Source of the DNA: Pycnopodia helianthoides
Lineage: Eukaryota > Echinodermata > Asteroidea > Forcipulatida > Asteriidae
Length of the DNA stretch: 64,000 nucleotides
Assembly: GCA_032158295.1 (NCBI GenBank)
Contig: CM063258.1
Span: forward strand, 5,660,583 to 5,724,582
Direction of reading: 5' to 3'
Numbering within the stretch: the first letter of the stretch is position 1; the number at the start of each line of letters is the position of its first letter. The notes under the pieces were generated by a model that saw only the letters and a program-made list of their open reading frames with translations, did not search any database and was not told where the DNA came from. A program made the translations under genes and the position numbers. Positions 46,490 through 59,800 of this stretch are shown piece after piece.

Positions 46490-46740
46490 CAATTTGTAGA
46501 CTCAACAATACAAAAGAAAAAATTGACGATTTCGATCGGAGTTTTCGTCGATGGTCGCTTGGCTTTGCTGCTTCACATGGATCGCTTGGGCACCCACTTT
46601 TACCCACAATTCTTTGCGGTACAAAGTTTTTTTGGCTAGCATGAAAAATGGTTGAGCTGAACCAAATTTTGTACAGTGTATCACGGCATGCGCAAAAGGG
46701 ATTCGCGGGGGTCCGTTTCGGTCCCTATATATAGGGCCTA
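46490..46740 (-). promoter_or_regulatory. candidate promoter and 5' exon
   Basis: The self-complementary TATA-like CCTATATATAGG is at 46728-46739, and on the minus strand a donor-like TTG|GTGAGT is near 46490. A frame open on the minus strand from 46879 to 46502 has a stop before this donor and no recognised domain. No downstream exon was matched, so this is weak. Confidence 0.2.
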
Positions 46741-46899
46741 CAGTTGGGTAGACTGTGTGTTTTCGTGTGTTCAATTTTAGTTCTGATGGTGACACATTTT
46801 TGCCTTTTTTTGCAACAGTTGTTGTAAAATTTGGAACAACAATCAATGCATTCTTCAAAAAGTTGCGTCCATACGCCATGCTATAGGCTGTTTCTCAAC

Positions 46900-47875
46900 A
46901 AGGCATGAAGAAAAGGAAAAAAATAATTATATAATTGTTGAGACACTATTTGACTAATTTTTCGGGCATATTATGGGGCCTACTCATATTTTTCACATTG
47001 TCAGTTTATGGTTTTATCAAGTAGAATTTATCTATGATAGCCTAACTAAAAAGATTTCTCAAAAAGACTGTTTATTGTCAGAAATGGTAAGATAAGTACG
47101 GAAGAAAAATCAAAATGATTTATGAAAACTCAACAATATTGATCATTAGACAAAATTTGAACACCTTATCATGAGGCATAAACAAAGGATATCAAATGTT
47201 TATGGTTTGTACAAGACGCTATGAAAAAGACATTTCTGCAAATCAATGTTGCTATTAATAGGAGTCTCTCTTTTTTTATTCGTTAAATCAAAATAACATT
47301 TCATCTTTTCTCAAATGTTTACCTTTATTTTGACCCCCAAAGTTGTTTTAGGCCTGATGTTCCAAATATATCTGAGTAAAACATTCAACTTTCAAATAAT
47401 TAGGATAGTGTTGTGAAATTACACGACACTTATTGTTTATTAGTTATTCTCAAGTTGTGTCTCCCACGAATTGAACTCACAACAATAGTAAATGATTGAA
47501 GACTTGCCAGCTTGGGTGATTTTACTCAAACTCTCGAAATTTGTTTTAAGTTTAGCATAATTATTTTGGTGATACGCATTCCCAATCGTCGGATAGCCCT
47601 GAGACTTCAAAGGAAATAATTTGGGGGTTCATCCCGAAATTGTTTAAAATTCACCCAGTCAGTTTCCCTTGTGGTTTATTAGTTGATACTTCTAAGAAAA
47701 TGCTTCAGTTTTAAGAATAAATGGCTTCCTGTTATACAGTAGAGGTAATTCTAAACATTGTTCACTTATAAAAAAAGAAAATGGAAACAGTATAAAAACT
47801 TAGTCGATTTTGTAATACTAAAAATCAACTTTCAAGTAATTTGTCAAATCTAACACCTTTACAGTCGTATATTTT
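46900..47875. other. 3' flank of the tandem SOUL gene
   Basis: AT-rich with no exon seen. The nearest minus-strand AATAAA after the stop codon is at 47680-47675 (plus TTTATT), about 200 bases downstream, and is a candidate poly(A) signal. Confidence 0.4.
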
Positions 47876-50800
47876 TTAGATGTCATAAGATATAGTGTCA
47901 GTCAGAGCTCCAACTTCGATGTGTTGTTGTCCATCCTCCGTCGGTAAGGTGTAACGAGCCACAAACACACGGCCCTGCAACAACATTCAAAACAAAAATG
48001 GATTACAGCTTGAACGGTCTCTCCATATAACCAGGCTTGGATCCAGGGGTCGAGTCCAGAGGGTTTGAACCTCTCCCTATACTCTGGACGACTTTCCCTC
48101 CCTTTTTTTAACCATCTTTTTCCTTGGTGTAAACCTTCACATAATAATAGCTCCTAATCTAGCTACAGACCTAAATTCCGGTTACTTTTTCGCGTTTGTT
48201 TGTTTGTTTGTTTGCTTAATAGGCCTATGTGTGTGTTTTTTTTGTGTGGGGGATTTTAGTTGGGTGGTTTTTTTTTTTGGGGGGGGGGTGGGTTGGGGGA
48301 CCTATCCCTGGTTAAGTCCCTGGCTCCACACCTGCTCTCTCACTGTAGCAACTGCTCTGTACTGTTTCTCTTTAACAGTACAAATATAATTTGAAATATT
48401 TATAGTTAGTCCGTTTGTTTATGACAAATGAACCGGCTAGTTTAAATGTTGAATGTACCAAACAATTGTCAACAAAAAGCACATTCAAATCCTCTATGAT
48501 TTGTTAAATATTTTTATAATCAAAATAATTTGGGCATTTCATTAAAAAGTTAGGATTTTATCTGAAGATGTTTGAGAGTTTTCTCCTTTTAAATTATTTA
48601 TACAATGAAGTAATTGTGTTAATTTAAATATTTTTGGGGGCGGACCTCATATTTTTAACTTACACTGTGGAACAAGTCGGCATCCATGATCTGTTGCAGC
48701 AGTGTTGTAACACTTGACTGGATGTTGGTGACTGTCGGTGGACCTTGCAGGGAGGCAACATAAGCTGCCTGCCACGGATGATCATCACTGGGAACACTCA
48801 CCAATGTCATCTAAAATGGTCACATCATCAACAAAATAACACAGCAAATATAAACACCACATCAATATGAAATACAATCGATTTTCAATACATTACAATC
48901 TTGGGCTCAGTTTCACAAAGAGCCAAGATTGTTGATCGTAACTGCTAAGGAAAGTGTGATGTCACAATACAAACCGCTATGGTAACACTGTCAACTCACC
49001 TAAGGATGAATCTATTTAGTGTAGTACTTTGTAAAATCGACCCCTGGGCTTAATTTCGAAGAGCCAGATTCATACGATAATAAGTACCAAAGGCTTAAAG
49101 GAACATTACAGAATTGGTTTTTGGCTAACAAATTTGGCTAACAAAACAGTTGCTGGCAGTGTAAGCACTTTATGTAATCCACCATATACATAAACTGACA
49201 AACCTGTAGAAGTTTGAGATCGATCGGCCATCTGGGTCACGAGAAAATAGTGAAAACCCGATTACACATTTGCATGAAATCATATAGATTCAACAAATGA
49301 ATAAAACGCTCACCGAGCGATAAACTCCAATCGGAAAATTAGTAAGTCACAAGCAACCACTTAAAAATACAGTCTTGAGAACACAATTTCTTTTTAGACT
49401 TCACACATGGGCATAATGGGACCGTTTGGTAAAGGAGGCAGAGGGGATGATTTGCCCAAAATAATTAAACAGAAAAAAAAACAATTTCTCTTATAGCCTA
49501 CCGTGTCAAAAGTCAAAATTTATTTTGATGTCAATTTTGTTCTTCTTTTTCTTGCTGTGCCCGAATTTCCCCTAACTGTTTTGCCCGATTTTGGGAGTGC
49601 AGTTACCCGCCCTGCTTTCCTGGGTCATAGGCCTATGACTTCACAGAATATGCAATACAAGTGTTGTTGCTTGATTGGCGGGAAGGGCATCAGAGTCTTC
49701 CGGGTCTTTTAAAAGTGGGTTGTTAAATATTACAGAGGAAGGGAAATGACCAATACAATTTTGTGATTCGCTCAATTTCCAATAGAGAGAGTCTTCTTAT
49801 GAGTAAGGAAAAAAATACAAGTTTCTAACCTCACGTTAAAATGGTGTAAATTGCCATTGTATTCAATACCCTTCCAGTGCAAAATGTGTCAACATCCAAA
49901 ACATCTGATGACATCATTCCGAGAAAAATGGGTCTCAACATTTTTGTACAGGGATGTTTTGATTCATAACTGACTTTTCAAGGATTTCAACAACTAATGG
50001 ATCTTTACACTCCATGGAGGAATTTTTTCGTCAGTCAAAAGGTCAAATTCAAGGCCGTTTTGATTGGATATTATCGAAAGTCAGGAATGAACCAAAACAT
50101 CCCCTTACAAAAATGGTAGAGACTTTTTTCCTCAGAATGATGTCATCAGATGTTTTGGATGTTGACAAATTTTGCACTGGAAGGGTATAAGAATACAATG
50201 GCAATTTACACCATTTTGTCGTGAGACTTGAAACTTTATCCCATTCTCACTTGAGGACTCTCTCTATATGAAATTGAGTGCATCACATTGAAATTGTAAT
50301 GGTCATTTTTTCCGTCTTCTTTATAATTTGACCTACATGACTAGGTGGGGTCAACAGGGGCAGTCTGAAAGCAGTTTCTGGTAGATAGGCACAGGTCTTA
50401 ATTTCCTTGTTGCACTCGGTGCTCAGTAAGTCAGCAATTCTCATCTGTAACGAAAAAACATGAATGAAATTTAAGTTTTTCTAATTGTCACATATTCATA
50501 CAAACATCTTTTGCTCCTGGAATGGTGGAGCTCAATTAATCTAATGCAAAAAAGTCAAATCATATTTGTTAAATATTTATAACATGCATTAACTGATTTT
50601 GCTTTACCAGTTGTATACTAGCCTCTCCCATAAAATATGCCAATTACATTCGAATCACACATAATTTGTCTAGTTCAGCACAAGTGATACACTGTGGCAT
50701 CCTCAAAGTCTACCATTTTGAAACAAAAGTTGTAGAGAATTAATGCAATCTGATACCATGTGGTGTATTTTCTTACATAGGAAATGATAGGTCTGGCTGT

Positions 50801-53800
50801 AGGATGAATTTCATAGCTGCCCCTGAAATAGTCGTACAGCGCCGAGACAGATTGGTTGAAGGCCTGCTCAACATTACAGCTCACCGTCTCCTTACAAATC
50901 CACATGCCTGGTAATTGAAAGCATGACAATGGGAAGTCAATCTATAGCTTGACAAAAATGTATTTGTAAAGTTATACAGTGATAAGTTACCTACGTATCT
51001 GGGCCCAATTTCATAGAGCTATGCTTAACAGCTGATTTTGTGCTTACTGTTGCTTACTGTGGGAGTTTCTATTTCATAGCGCTGCTAACCGTAAGCTAAC
51101 TGGCCGCCCAATTTTCTTGCTCACCTGTGAAATACGCTTAATCTTAAGCAAATTGTTAGCTGCTACAGTAAGCACGAAATTTTGCTTACCATTAAGCAGA
51201 GCTATGAAATTGGCCCCTGGGCCAAGTTTCATTAAGCTGATAAAGCGCAAACATTTGCATGGTATTTCTCCTCCTTACTTATCTGATTTACTCACATTGT
51301 ATCAACCAGGCAGAGTAGGACTCCGATCTTCTGACGATAAACTTCTTTTGTCTATTCCTACAGGTTCAAAATCTCTCGGAGATAGATCCTTTTCTATAGC
51401 TGGTCCCAAACTGTACGGAACTCTATCCCCATCAACATCAGGAATGATCCTTCTATCACCATTTTCCGGAGACGTCTCAAAACATTTTTGTTCTCGTAAC
51501 CCCTGTCTTTGTCTTTTTCTTTTTCGTCTTATTTTGTACAGCGCTTTGATCTTTTTTGTCAAGGCGCTTTATAAAAACATATTATTATTATTATTATTAA
51601 GCGCTGGAAAATCTGGCAGAGCAAAAGCAGGATGCCTACCACGCTGAGTATGTAATAAATTGCTAGGTTGTGTGAGCCTAGGTTTGAAACAATACTATGA
51701 AGGGATTCAAAGTTTCCACTATTAAAGGATGGACAGTTTTTGCATTAAAAAAAATGACAACTCACTCTCATCGTAGTTCCTCTCCTCAAATGTCCCATAG
51801 GATCGACCCTTCTCATAAGATGGACAGTTGACCCCTTCGCCGCATCCACTGTCCAGGATGGTGTAATAACCAGGACTTTGTACACTGCAAATACAAGACA
51901 AACCATATCGAGACTACTGAGCACAGTGACATGAAGAAAACATCAATTCCATGTTTAGATCTGGTATGGTGATCAGGTTCGCTCAGTGGTTTCTTCCCTG
52001 ACTTCCACCTCTGTGACCCTGCTTCCAATCTGCTGGGAATGGAGCCTTGCATTTGGGTTGGGTTTTCAGTCCCTCTGACTGTGTGGGTTTTCACCAGTTA
52101 GGGTTTGGCCAACCAAATATAAAGGTGTACTGGTCACAGTGCTCTGTAGCATAACTAAGGGTGGGGGAATGTGAGGGGAGGGGGGTGTACCCCCAATGCA
52201 TGTCCATGCCCCACAGGTGTCCCCCTATTTGAAATATGGACCTTTGAGATTAAAAATTACCTGAATAAAATAATAACATTTTAAGAGCTTGTACGTTGTA
52301 TTTTCAGTATTTTTTACAACTATTTTTTTAATTTTCACACAGACGATGTATTTGTATTTACCTCCACTGCAGATTAGCTTAGAACAAAAAAAAGTAATTG
52401 ACATAAAGACAGCGCTGAAAAGGGGTTTGTTTATAATTATAAAAATCAAACGAAAACTAGTTTTAATTGGCCAGAAAAATTGGTGCATCCCTTTGTTCCC
52501 CCTAAAATATACCCTATAGTTTCAGCACTGACAGTGCTAGGCGCTATTGAGGGTCCCTTGGTTTCATTACCAGAAAATTTTAATCATAATAATTACAGGT
52601 GAAATGCTTTGTAGTGGAAAATTTGGCTTTCCTTATCCATGATATTTAGATAATATAAAAATTCATCTCCAAATAACAGCCTTTGAAAAAGTTGTTTAAC
52701 ATAATACTGAGGGTTGAAAATGTCTAGCATTCAGAAGTTCGTCCGTGAAAACAGTTGCAGATCAAGTGGACACCTTTGGTAATTGTCAAAGACCAGTCTT
52801 CTCACTTGGTGTATCTCAACATATGCACAAAATAACAAACCTGTGAAAATTTGAACTCAACTGGTCGTCGAAGTTGCGAGATAATAACGGAAGAAAAAAC
52901 ACCCTTGTCACACGAAGTTGTGTGCTTTCAGATGCTTGATGATTTCGAGACCTCACGAGAGGGAGCTGTTTCTCAGAATGTTTTATACTGTCAACAGCTC
53001 TCCATTGCTCGTTACCAAGTAAGTTTTTATGCTAACAATTATTTGGAGTAATTACCAATAGTGTCCAGTGCCTTTAACCTTGATCAAACTCTACATATCT
53101 AGGAGGCATTCAGTTGCCATTTATGTCCTCCCATCCCTCTGTTGCTGTTATGTTTACTACCAATAATTGTTGTGCAGAGATTATGTTCTGGATGTAAATA
53201 TTGCAACAATGACAAACTTATACCAATTGCAACAATGAAACATCAAGGGGCTCTGGTCATAAGGTAATACATGCATTTCAAAATTGTTCCTTAAAAATAC
53301 AGCCTGCTGATTTAATTTTAAAGATAATGGTTGTTTTCAGCCCAAAGTACCACAGTCCTCTTACCTTGGTGTGGTGCACTCAATGGCTTCAGGGATCCAA
53401 ATCTCTTTGCGATGGGGCTCGGGTCTCCATGATGCATCATAGCCTTCCAAAAAACAAATAAATAATCAAAAGATATGATTTAAAGAAAAATAAAGAGAAG
53501 AAAACTTATAGCTTTGTCAGAACAAGAAACTTTATTTCCATCCTCTAAATTGAAAACTCAAACAAAGAATACAGTCGTGTGTATGACACACAATTTTGTT
53601 GCCTTAGTATCATTTCGTTTTTTCCAGAATTTAAACAAGAATTGTCTCTTTGGGGTTTTATTTCTGTAACAAATTTCCTGCACAAATTTAACATTTGGCA
53701 AGGACTTGATAGTGTTTGCATAAAGATGAATGACTTGAGTGGGATGACTTTCTGTGTGAATCTTATCTTGTACACCTACTTGCAAAGAAGAATTCACTGG

Positions 53801-56800
53801 TACTATAACAGAGTTCACGTTTGTCCAGTTCATTGCGTAGCTCGGTCTCCTTGGCAGCAAGTACTTGGTCAGTTGTTGCATCTGTAAAAGTGATGACAAA
53901 CGCTTCCTTGGCTTCTTGTTGGATGAGTTCAACGCCATCCTGAAAAAGTAGAATAAATAGGGCATTGACCCCTTGCACAACGCGGGACGCACCTCTGCAC
54001 AATGCGGGACGCACCTCTGCACAACGCGGGACGCACCTCTTGCACAACGCGGGACGCACCTCTGCACAACGCGGGACGCACCTCTGCACAACGCGGGACG
54101 CACCTCTGCACAACGCGGGACGCACCTCTTGCACAACGCAGGACGCACCTCTGCACAATGCGTGTCCACCATTTCCACCATATTGGGAGTCAACTGCTTT
54201 GTGTACATTTTGACTCCCAAAATGGCAGACAGGATAGGCGTGTGTAAGTGCGCTGCACGTTGTGCAATGGGTCAATACTAAACAACTCATCTAGAAGCCG
54301 ATTGGCCTATGAATCCGGATATAAACACCGGCCTGATGGGCCATATTGGCTCGGGACAGACCTACTGCACAATGTGCAGCGCACTTACTATCAGCATATG
54401 AGTGTTATAAACACATTTGTTGTCGTGCATTACTGAACATAAATGGCTGACAGGATTGGCGCATGATGCACTGCGCGTTGTGCAATGGGCCAATAATTAC
54501 TTATCTAGAAGCCGATTGGCCTATGAATCCGGATATAAACACCGGCCTGATGAGCCATATTGGCTCGGGACAGACCATGACCTTACTATCAGCCTATGAG
54601 TGTTATAAACACATTTGTTGTCATGCATTACTGAAGATAAATGGCTGACAGGATTGGCGCATGTAAGTGCGCTGCGCGTAGTGCAATGGGTCAATAATTA
54701 CTTATCTAAAAGCTGATTGGCTTATGAATCCGGATATAAACACCAGCCTGATGAGCCATATTGGCTCGGGACAGACCATACCCTTACTATCAGCCTATGA
54801 GTGTTATAAACACATTTGTTGTCGTGCATTACTGAACATAAATGGCTGACAGGATTGGCGCATGTAAGTGCGCTGCGCGTTGTGCAATGGGTCAATAGTT
54901 ACTTATCTAAAAGCTGATTGGCCTATGAACCCGGATATAAACACCAGCCTGATGAGCCATATTGGCTCGGGACAGACCATGACCTTTACTATTGACCTTT
55001 GAGTGTTATAAATAAAACCGTTGCCGTGCTTTACTGCACACTTTCACTTACCATTTTCTTTACCTGTGTGCTTTTAAGTGTTTACATTTTTATGGGGAGT
55101 TGCCCATCACAAGACCATCAAACAGGACACTCAATGTGAGGGCCAAAGAAGGGGGAAAGGGGATCAAAGCAGAGGAAATCAAAATGGAGAAAGCTGACCA
55201 TTACTATTGCGTTTGAACTGGGACAGGAAGCAGGATACAGGTAGTGAGTTCATAAGTAAGGCAGTACGTGGATAAGAAGCTTATTGAGTACCACTGAGTT
55301 TTAGCTTTAGAGACAGCTACACTATAAGGATGCAAATGGGCAACAAAATGTGTTGTGTCGCCAAAGGTATGGTTAGGTGGAACAACCAGTGAAAGTCAGT
55401 TTTAAGATATTAGCAAAAAAATTGAAAATGTTGAAGCTCAAAACACAGTGTGACCTGCTCAAACAAAAGTTTCGTGTAAATTTTCCCACAGAAGAGTAAC
55501 TTTCAAAAGTTCTCTTCAAAACTTAGATTGAATAAAATCTGTAAATGTGTAGCCGATAACAAAAAAGAAAATAACAATAATCTTTTTCTTATCTTAAAAG
55601 TGAAATTTTGTATAAACTTGTCTAACACTGGTACAGAACATGATCCAATACTGAGATGTAGAACAAAGAGCCATTCAAACAGCTTTATTCCACGTACTGC
55701 AACCCTTTGGAACACTTTGCCTGGTGCATGTTTTCCTCCATCCTACAATCTAGACTGTTTTAAGAGGAATATCAATTCCTACCTTCAGCTCCCTTAAGTT
55801 ATTTTCATCTTAAATATTTTTCTTCTTGTAGCCTTTTACCTAGAGTAGCTCTCAGCCTTGTTTGGGGCAAACTTGCATACAAGAAAAACAAATAACAATA
55901 CTTCCCAGACAATGCAAATGATTTATTCAACAAATTCTTTACCTAACTTTGGGGGTTAATTCTAGATAAGGCCAAGTAAAAAAAGAAACATGTTTAGCGT
56001 CCGGGTTTCTAAAAAAAAAGGAAGGAGGAGGGGCTTTTTATTTTTAATTTTTTAATTCAAGATGGTCGCAAATCTTTTTTAAATTTCAAACATCCATTGT
56101 TTTTTCTACTGTTCAAACACACAATACATTTAAGAAACATGTTGGACAAGACATTGAACATGTCCGGACTTTTTCAAAAAGAGGAGGAGACAGGGCTCTA
56201 CTATTTTACTATTTTTCCAATTTTTTTCCAAGATGGCCGCCATGCTAAATATGGCTGGCCAAGGTATACTTATTCACAGATTTTGTGCTTTTTTAGTGTA
56301 CTGATGCAATGTATGACAAAACAAATGATTTGTATCATTTAAGTCAAATTTTCCCCTTTTTTTTCTCTCTCTCTTTTTTTCTTTTCCTTTTTTTCCCTTT
56401 TTTTTTTAAATAGTAAAAAGTTTTTTAAAAGGAGGCGGCGGCCAAAGAGGAGGCGGGCGGGGACGCTAAACATGTTAATTTTTTTACTCGGCCTAATGTC
56501 TTGTTTTTATTTTACCTCAGTTGGTTCTGGAGCACTGAGCTGTCTGTCAGCGGGAAGGTAAAACAACAGACTGTAGGTGAAGTCACACCCCTTGGGTGGG
56601 TTGTCTGTTGATTTGTGGACCAGGATCACGTCCAGAGTGGTACGGTTCATAATCAATTGTTCGGTGTTTGCTCCTACATTTGCAAGAAAATTAAGGGTAT
56701 GGTTGGTCTTTATGCCATGTGCTCTAAAGAAATCAGATAGAACTGTATGATGGTCATTATAAAAAAAGGCAGTGTTTAATTCTTTGGTATAAGTTAAAGT

Positions 56801-59800
56801 TCAAATCACCCAACTCGGGTCAATCTGAATCGATCAGCTGTTCTTAAAGGAACATTACATAATTGGTAAGAACAAAACTTGTAAAATATACTTTTTGATC
56901 ACAGATTTACATAACACCTACACGGTCTAATGATGATGATAGTAGAAAACATCCCTTGAAATACTTCTGTCTGAAACGCCATATTTGATGAGAAATGAAT
57001 AAACTAACTTTCCGATTGGAGTTTATCGCTCAGTGAACGTTTTATTCATTTGTTTAATCTATATGATTTAATGCAAATGTGTAATGGCCGATCGATCTCA
57101 AACTTCTACAGGTTTGTCAGTTTATGTATATGATGGATTACATAAAGTGCTTACACTGCCAGCAACTGTTTTTCCTTTAAGTGGTACATTTTACTGAGGA
57201 AATCCATAATATCATCAGTCAACTCTGTTCAAAATTATTGGTATGGTAAATTCATTGGGGATGTTAATTCATTGTAAAGGAAATGGGTAACAGACAGGAA
57301 TCTTCTGATGTTTGTTTTGCTGTGACAGTTTCCCCAAAATAATTATTGCAGAGTTCTTATTTTATTATCTGCACTCACTTCACACGTACACATATTACAA
57401 AGTGAATAAAACAACATGACATGATGTACAAACATTATGCACACACTGCATGCAGACGATCGAAAGTGCAAGCTGACAAATTTCATCACGTCCGATCAAT
57501 CATAGCACAGATATGGAAAGCTTACGTCACTGCACGTTTATCAAATGAAATCATTGTATCCGATGAAATCATTGTATCCGATGAAATCATCGTATCCAAT
57601 GAAATCATCGTATCCAATGTAATCATCGTATCCAATGAAATCATTGTATCCGATGAAATCATCGTATCCGATGAAATCATTGTATCCAATAAAATCATTG
57701 TATCCAATGAAATCATTGCATCCAATGAAATCATTGTATCCCATGAAATCATTGTATCCCATGAAATCATTGTATCCCATGAAATCATTGTATCCCATGA
57801 AATCATTGTATCCCATGAAATCATTGTATCCCATGAAATCATTGTATCCCATGAAATCATTGTATCAAATGAAATCATTGTATCAAATGAAATCATTGGG
57901 TTTGTAGACCAGTACCTGTCTTTATCCAGAAGGATACAGACAGGGGACCAGTCAAAGGAAGTTTTACCTTTGAAGTAACGGTAAAGTGGCATATATGCGT
58001 CATCATAGGCCTGGCTCATGTTACAGGTTCGAGTCCTCTTCATGACATACTGGCTATCAGCTAAATGGCGATGCTCAATGTTATCCTTCAATGTCTCCAA
58101 AACTTGGTAATTGGGACACTCTCGATCTGTAAAAGTAAACAAACCAAGAGAAAATGTTCTCACCATTTGAATATTTGGCAGGAAAAGAACCACTCAAAAT
58201 ACTTCAACACTTAAAGGAACATTACAGAATTGGTAATTGTAAAATTTACTTTTGGTCACAGATTTACATAAAACTTACACGGTCTAATGATGATGATAGT
58301 AGAAAACATCCCTAGAAATATTTCTGTCTGAAATGCCATATTTGATGAGAAATAAATCAAACTAATTTCCGATTGGAGTTTATCGCTCATGAGCGTTTTA
58401 TTCATGCATTTTATAACACATGCAAATTTGTAATCGGTTTTGCACTATTTTCTCGTGACCTAGATGGCCGATTGATCTCAAACGTCTACAGGTTTGTCAG
58501 TTTATGTATATGGTGGATTACATAAAGTGATTACACTGCCAGCACTGTTTTGTTAGCAAAAACCAATTCTGTAACGTTCCTTTAATGACAATCCAGATCA
58601 AAAAGTACAGGCCGCAAAAAGTCAATTTATTGTTCTATTAAAATTGTACCCTTCTTTCTTAATTTGGAGGCATTCTCTTATTCACGAAAAAATTTACGAA
58701 CCAGAAGAAGAATATGAACGCAGTTTTATTTGCAAATAAATACACTTGAACTATTGCAAACATTCAGAGTAACTAATTCATGTAGCAACATGCAACATTT
58801 AAGTCATTGTTTTTTTTTGTGTGTGTGTGTGTATTTGTTGTTATACAGCAGGCAAACAAATCAGAAGAATGTAAGCATTACTTATTTTTGGAAAACAAAC
58901 TCTAAATGTGAGATCCAAAGCAGAGCCTACATTATTTCTTTAAGAAAACAAAACTTGTGTATTTTGTTTAATGCGATCACCTTTTTCTAGAAACTTGAGT
59001 TTCAATTCAATAACTTTTAAAGTTTTTACTTGTGAATAATCATATTGTTTTGTGCTCCGAAGAAGAGCGTAAGACTCTGTGCAATTCTTCCAAGCACACA
59101 AAGTACTTATTTCCAGTAATAGCGTAAGCAAAAAATGGCTCCTTACTAAAGAAATATGCATTACTGTTCCCCTTTTGCTGCTAGAATTACCCAAAAGACA
59201 CGTTTCCCCATTCCCATGCAGAATTTAACCTTCCTGCAAGGATTTATGGATGGCAGAAAACCACTGCAACTTCAACACTCAGTTTTCTTGAAACATAAAT
59301 TTTGAACATTAATTGCTTCTGCCCCTTTCTCCAGAACTTTTTGTTAGGTCCTTCTTCTTGGCACACAACAATATGTATATATATATATATATAGAAACTA
59401 AATTTCGGGCACACTGTTGATATAGATATATATATATATATATATTTATAAATTAATTTTACCTAAGACAAATATTTGTCATCAAAATAACTTAACCCGA
59501 TCAAAGTTCAAACACAAAAAATTAAAGTCCACATCCCTTAACCTTGTTTATCTTTAGCTAAACAACACAACAATCAAAACAATGGCAACAGATACAGGTC
59601 CAGGTTAACACACATCGTTGATTGATTAACTCCTATCAGCTGACCTCCTGGCCAGCATCTGAGAGTGAACAAACCGAGTCATGGGCCCAATTTCATAGAG
59701 ATGCTTAACGGCCAATTTTGTGCTTACTGTGCGAGTTTCCATTTCATAGCGGTGCTAACCATAAGCGAACGAAAAGGCATGCTAACCTTCCAGTGCTTAC

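Larger units (their letters stand above)
47876..51884 (-). other. SOUL domain 3 of the tandem protein
   Basis: Five exons, 51884 to 47876. The N-terminal block ends NYDE (phase 1) and the next gives SMWICKETVSC and ALYDYFRGSYE. The third is 36 codons (MRIADLLSTECNKE to TPPSH, phase 0), the fourth MTLVSVPSDD to DADLFHS, the last GRVFVARYTLPTEDG to SYDI. It is the most divergent domain: the final GYxxP and NEVWF consensus is reduced to ARYTLP and HIEVGAL. Confidence 0.7.
53780..58126 (-). other. SOUL domain 2 of the tandem protein (central four exons)
   Basis: Exons 58126-57968 (phases 1-1), 56673-56516 (1-0) and 53939-53780 (0-1), finishing in 53443-53365. The order is ECPNYQVLETLKDN, LYRYFKG, NTEQLIMNRTTLDVILVH (in place of KIxMTxPV), DFTYSLLFYLPADRQLSAPE, AFVITFTDATTDQVLAAKET, ELRNELDK, then SYDASWRPEPHRKEIWIPE. 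The phase-0 intron after APEPTE is in the place where domains 1 and 3 also have a phase-0 intron. Confidence 0.75.

Noticed and set aside
51117..51647. 176-residue plus-strand frame as a host gene
   Set aside because: Its middle is the end of a LINE reverse transcriptase, followed by an ATT tail, and the start lies in a palindromic MITE.
53558..54290. Reading frames of 220 and 175 residues on the minus strand, rich in Cys and Arg repeats
   Set aside because: They are a 22/23-bp minisatellite read in two frames. Only the part at 53939-53780 in the frame of the 175-residue version is a real exon of the tandem SOUL gene.
57421..58193. Repetitive reading frames of 90 to 223 residues on both strands
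   Set aside because: An 18-bp unit without stops opens several frames on both strands. The real coding part is only 58126-57968 on the minus strand.
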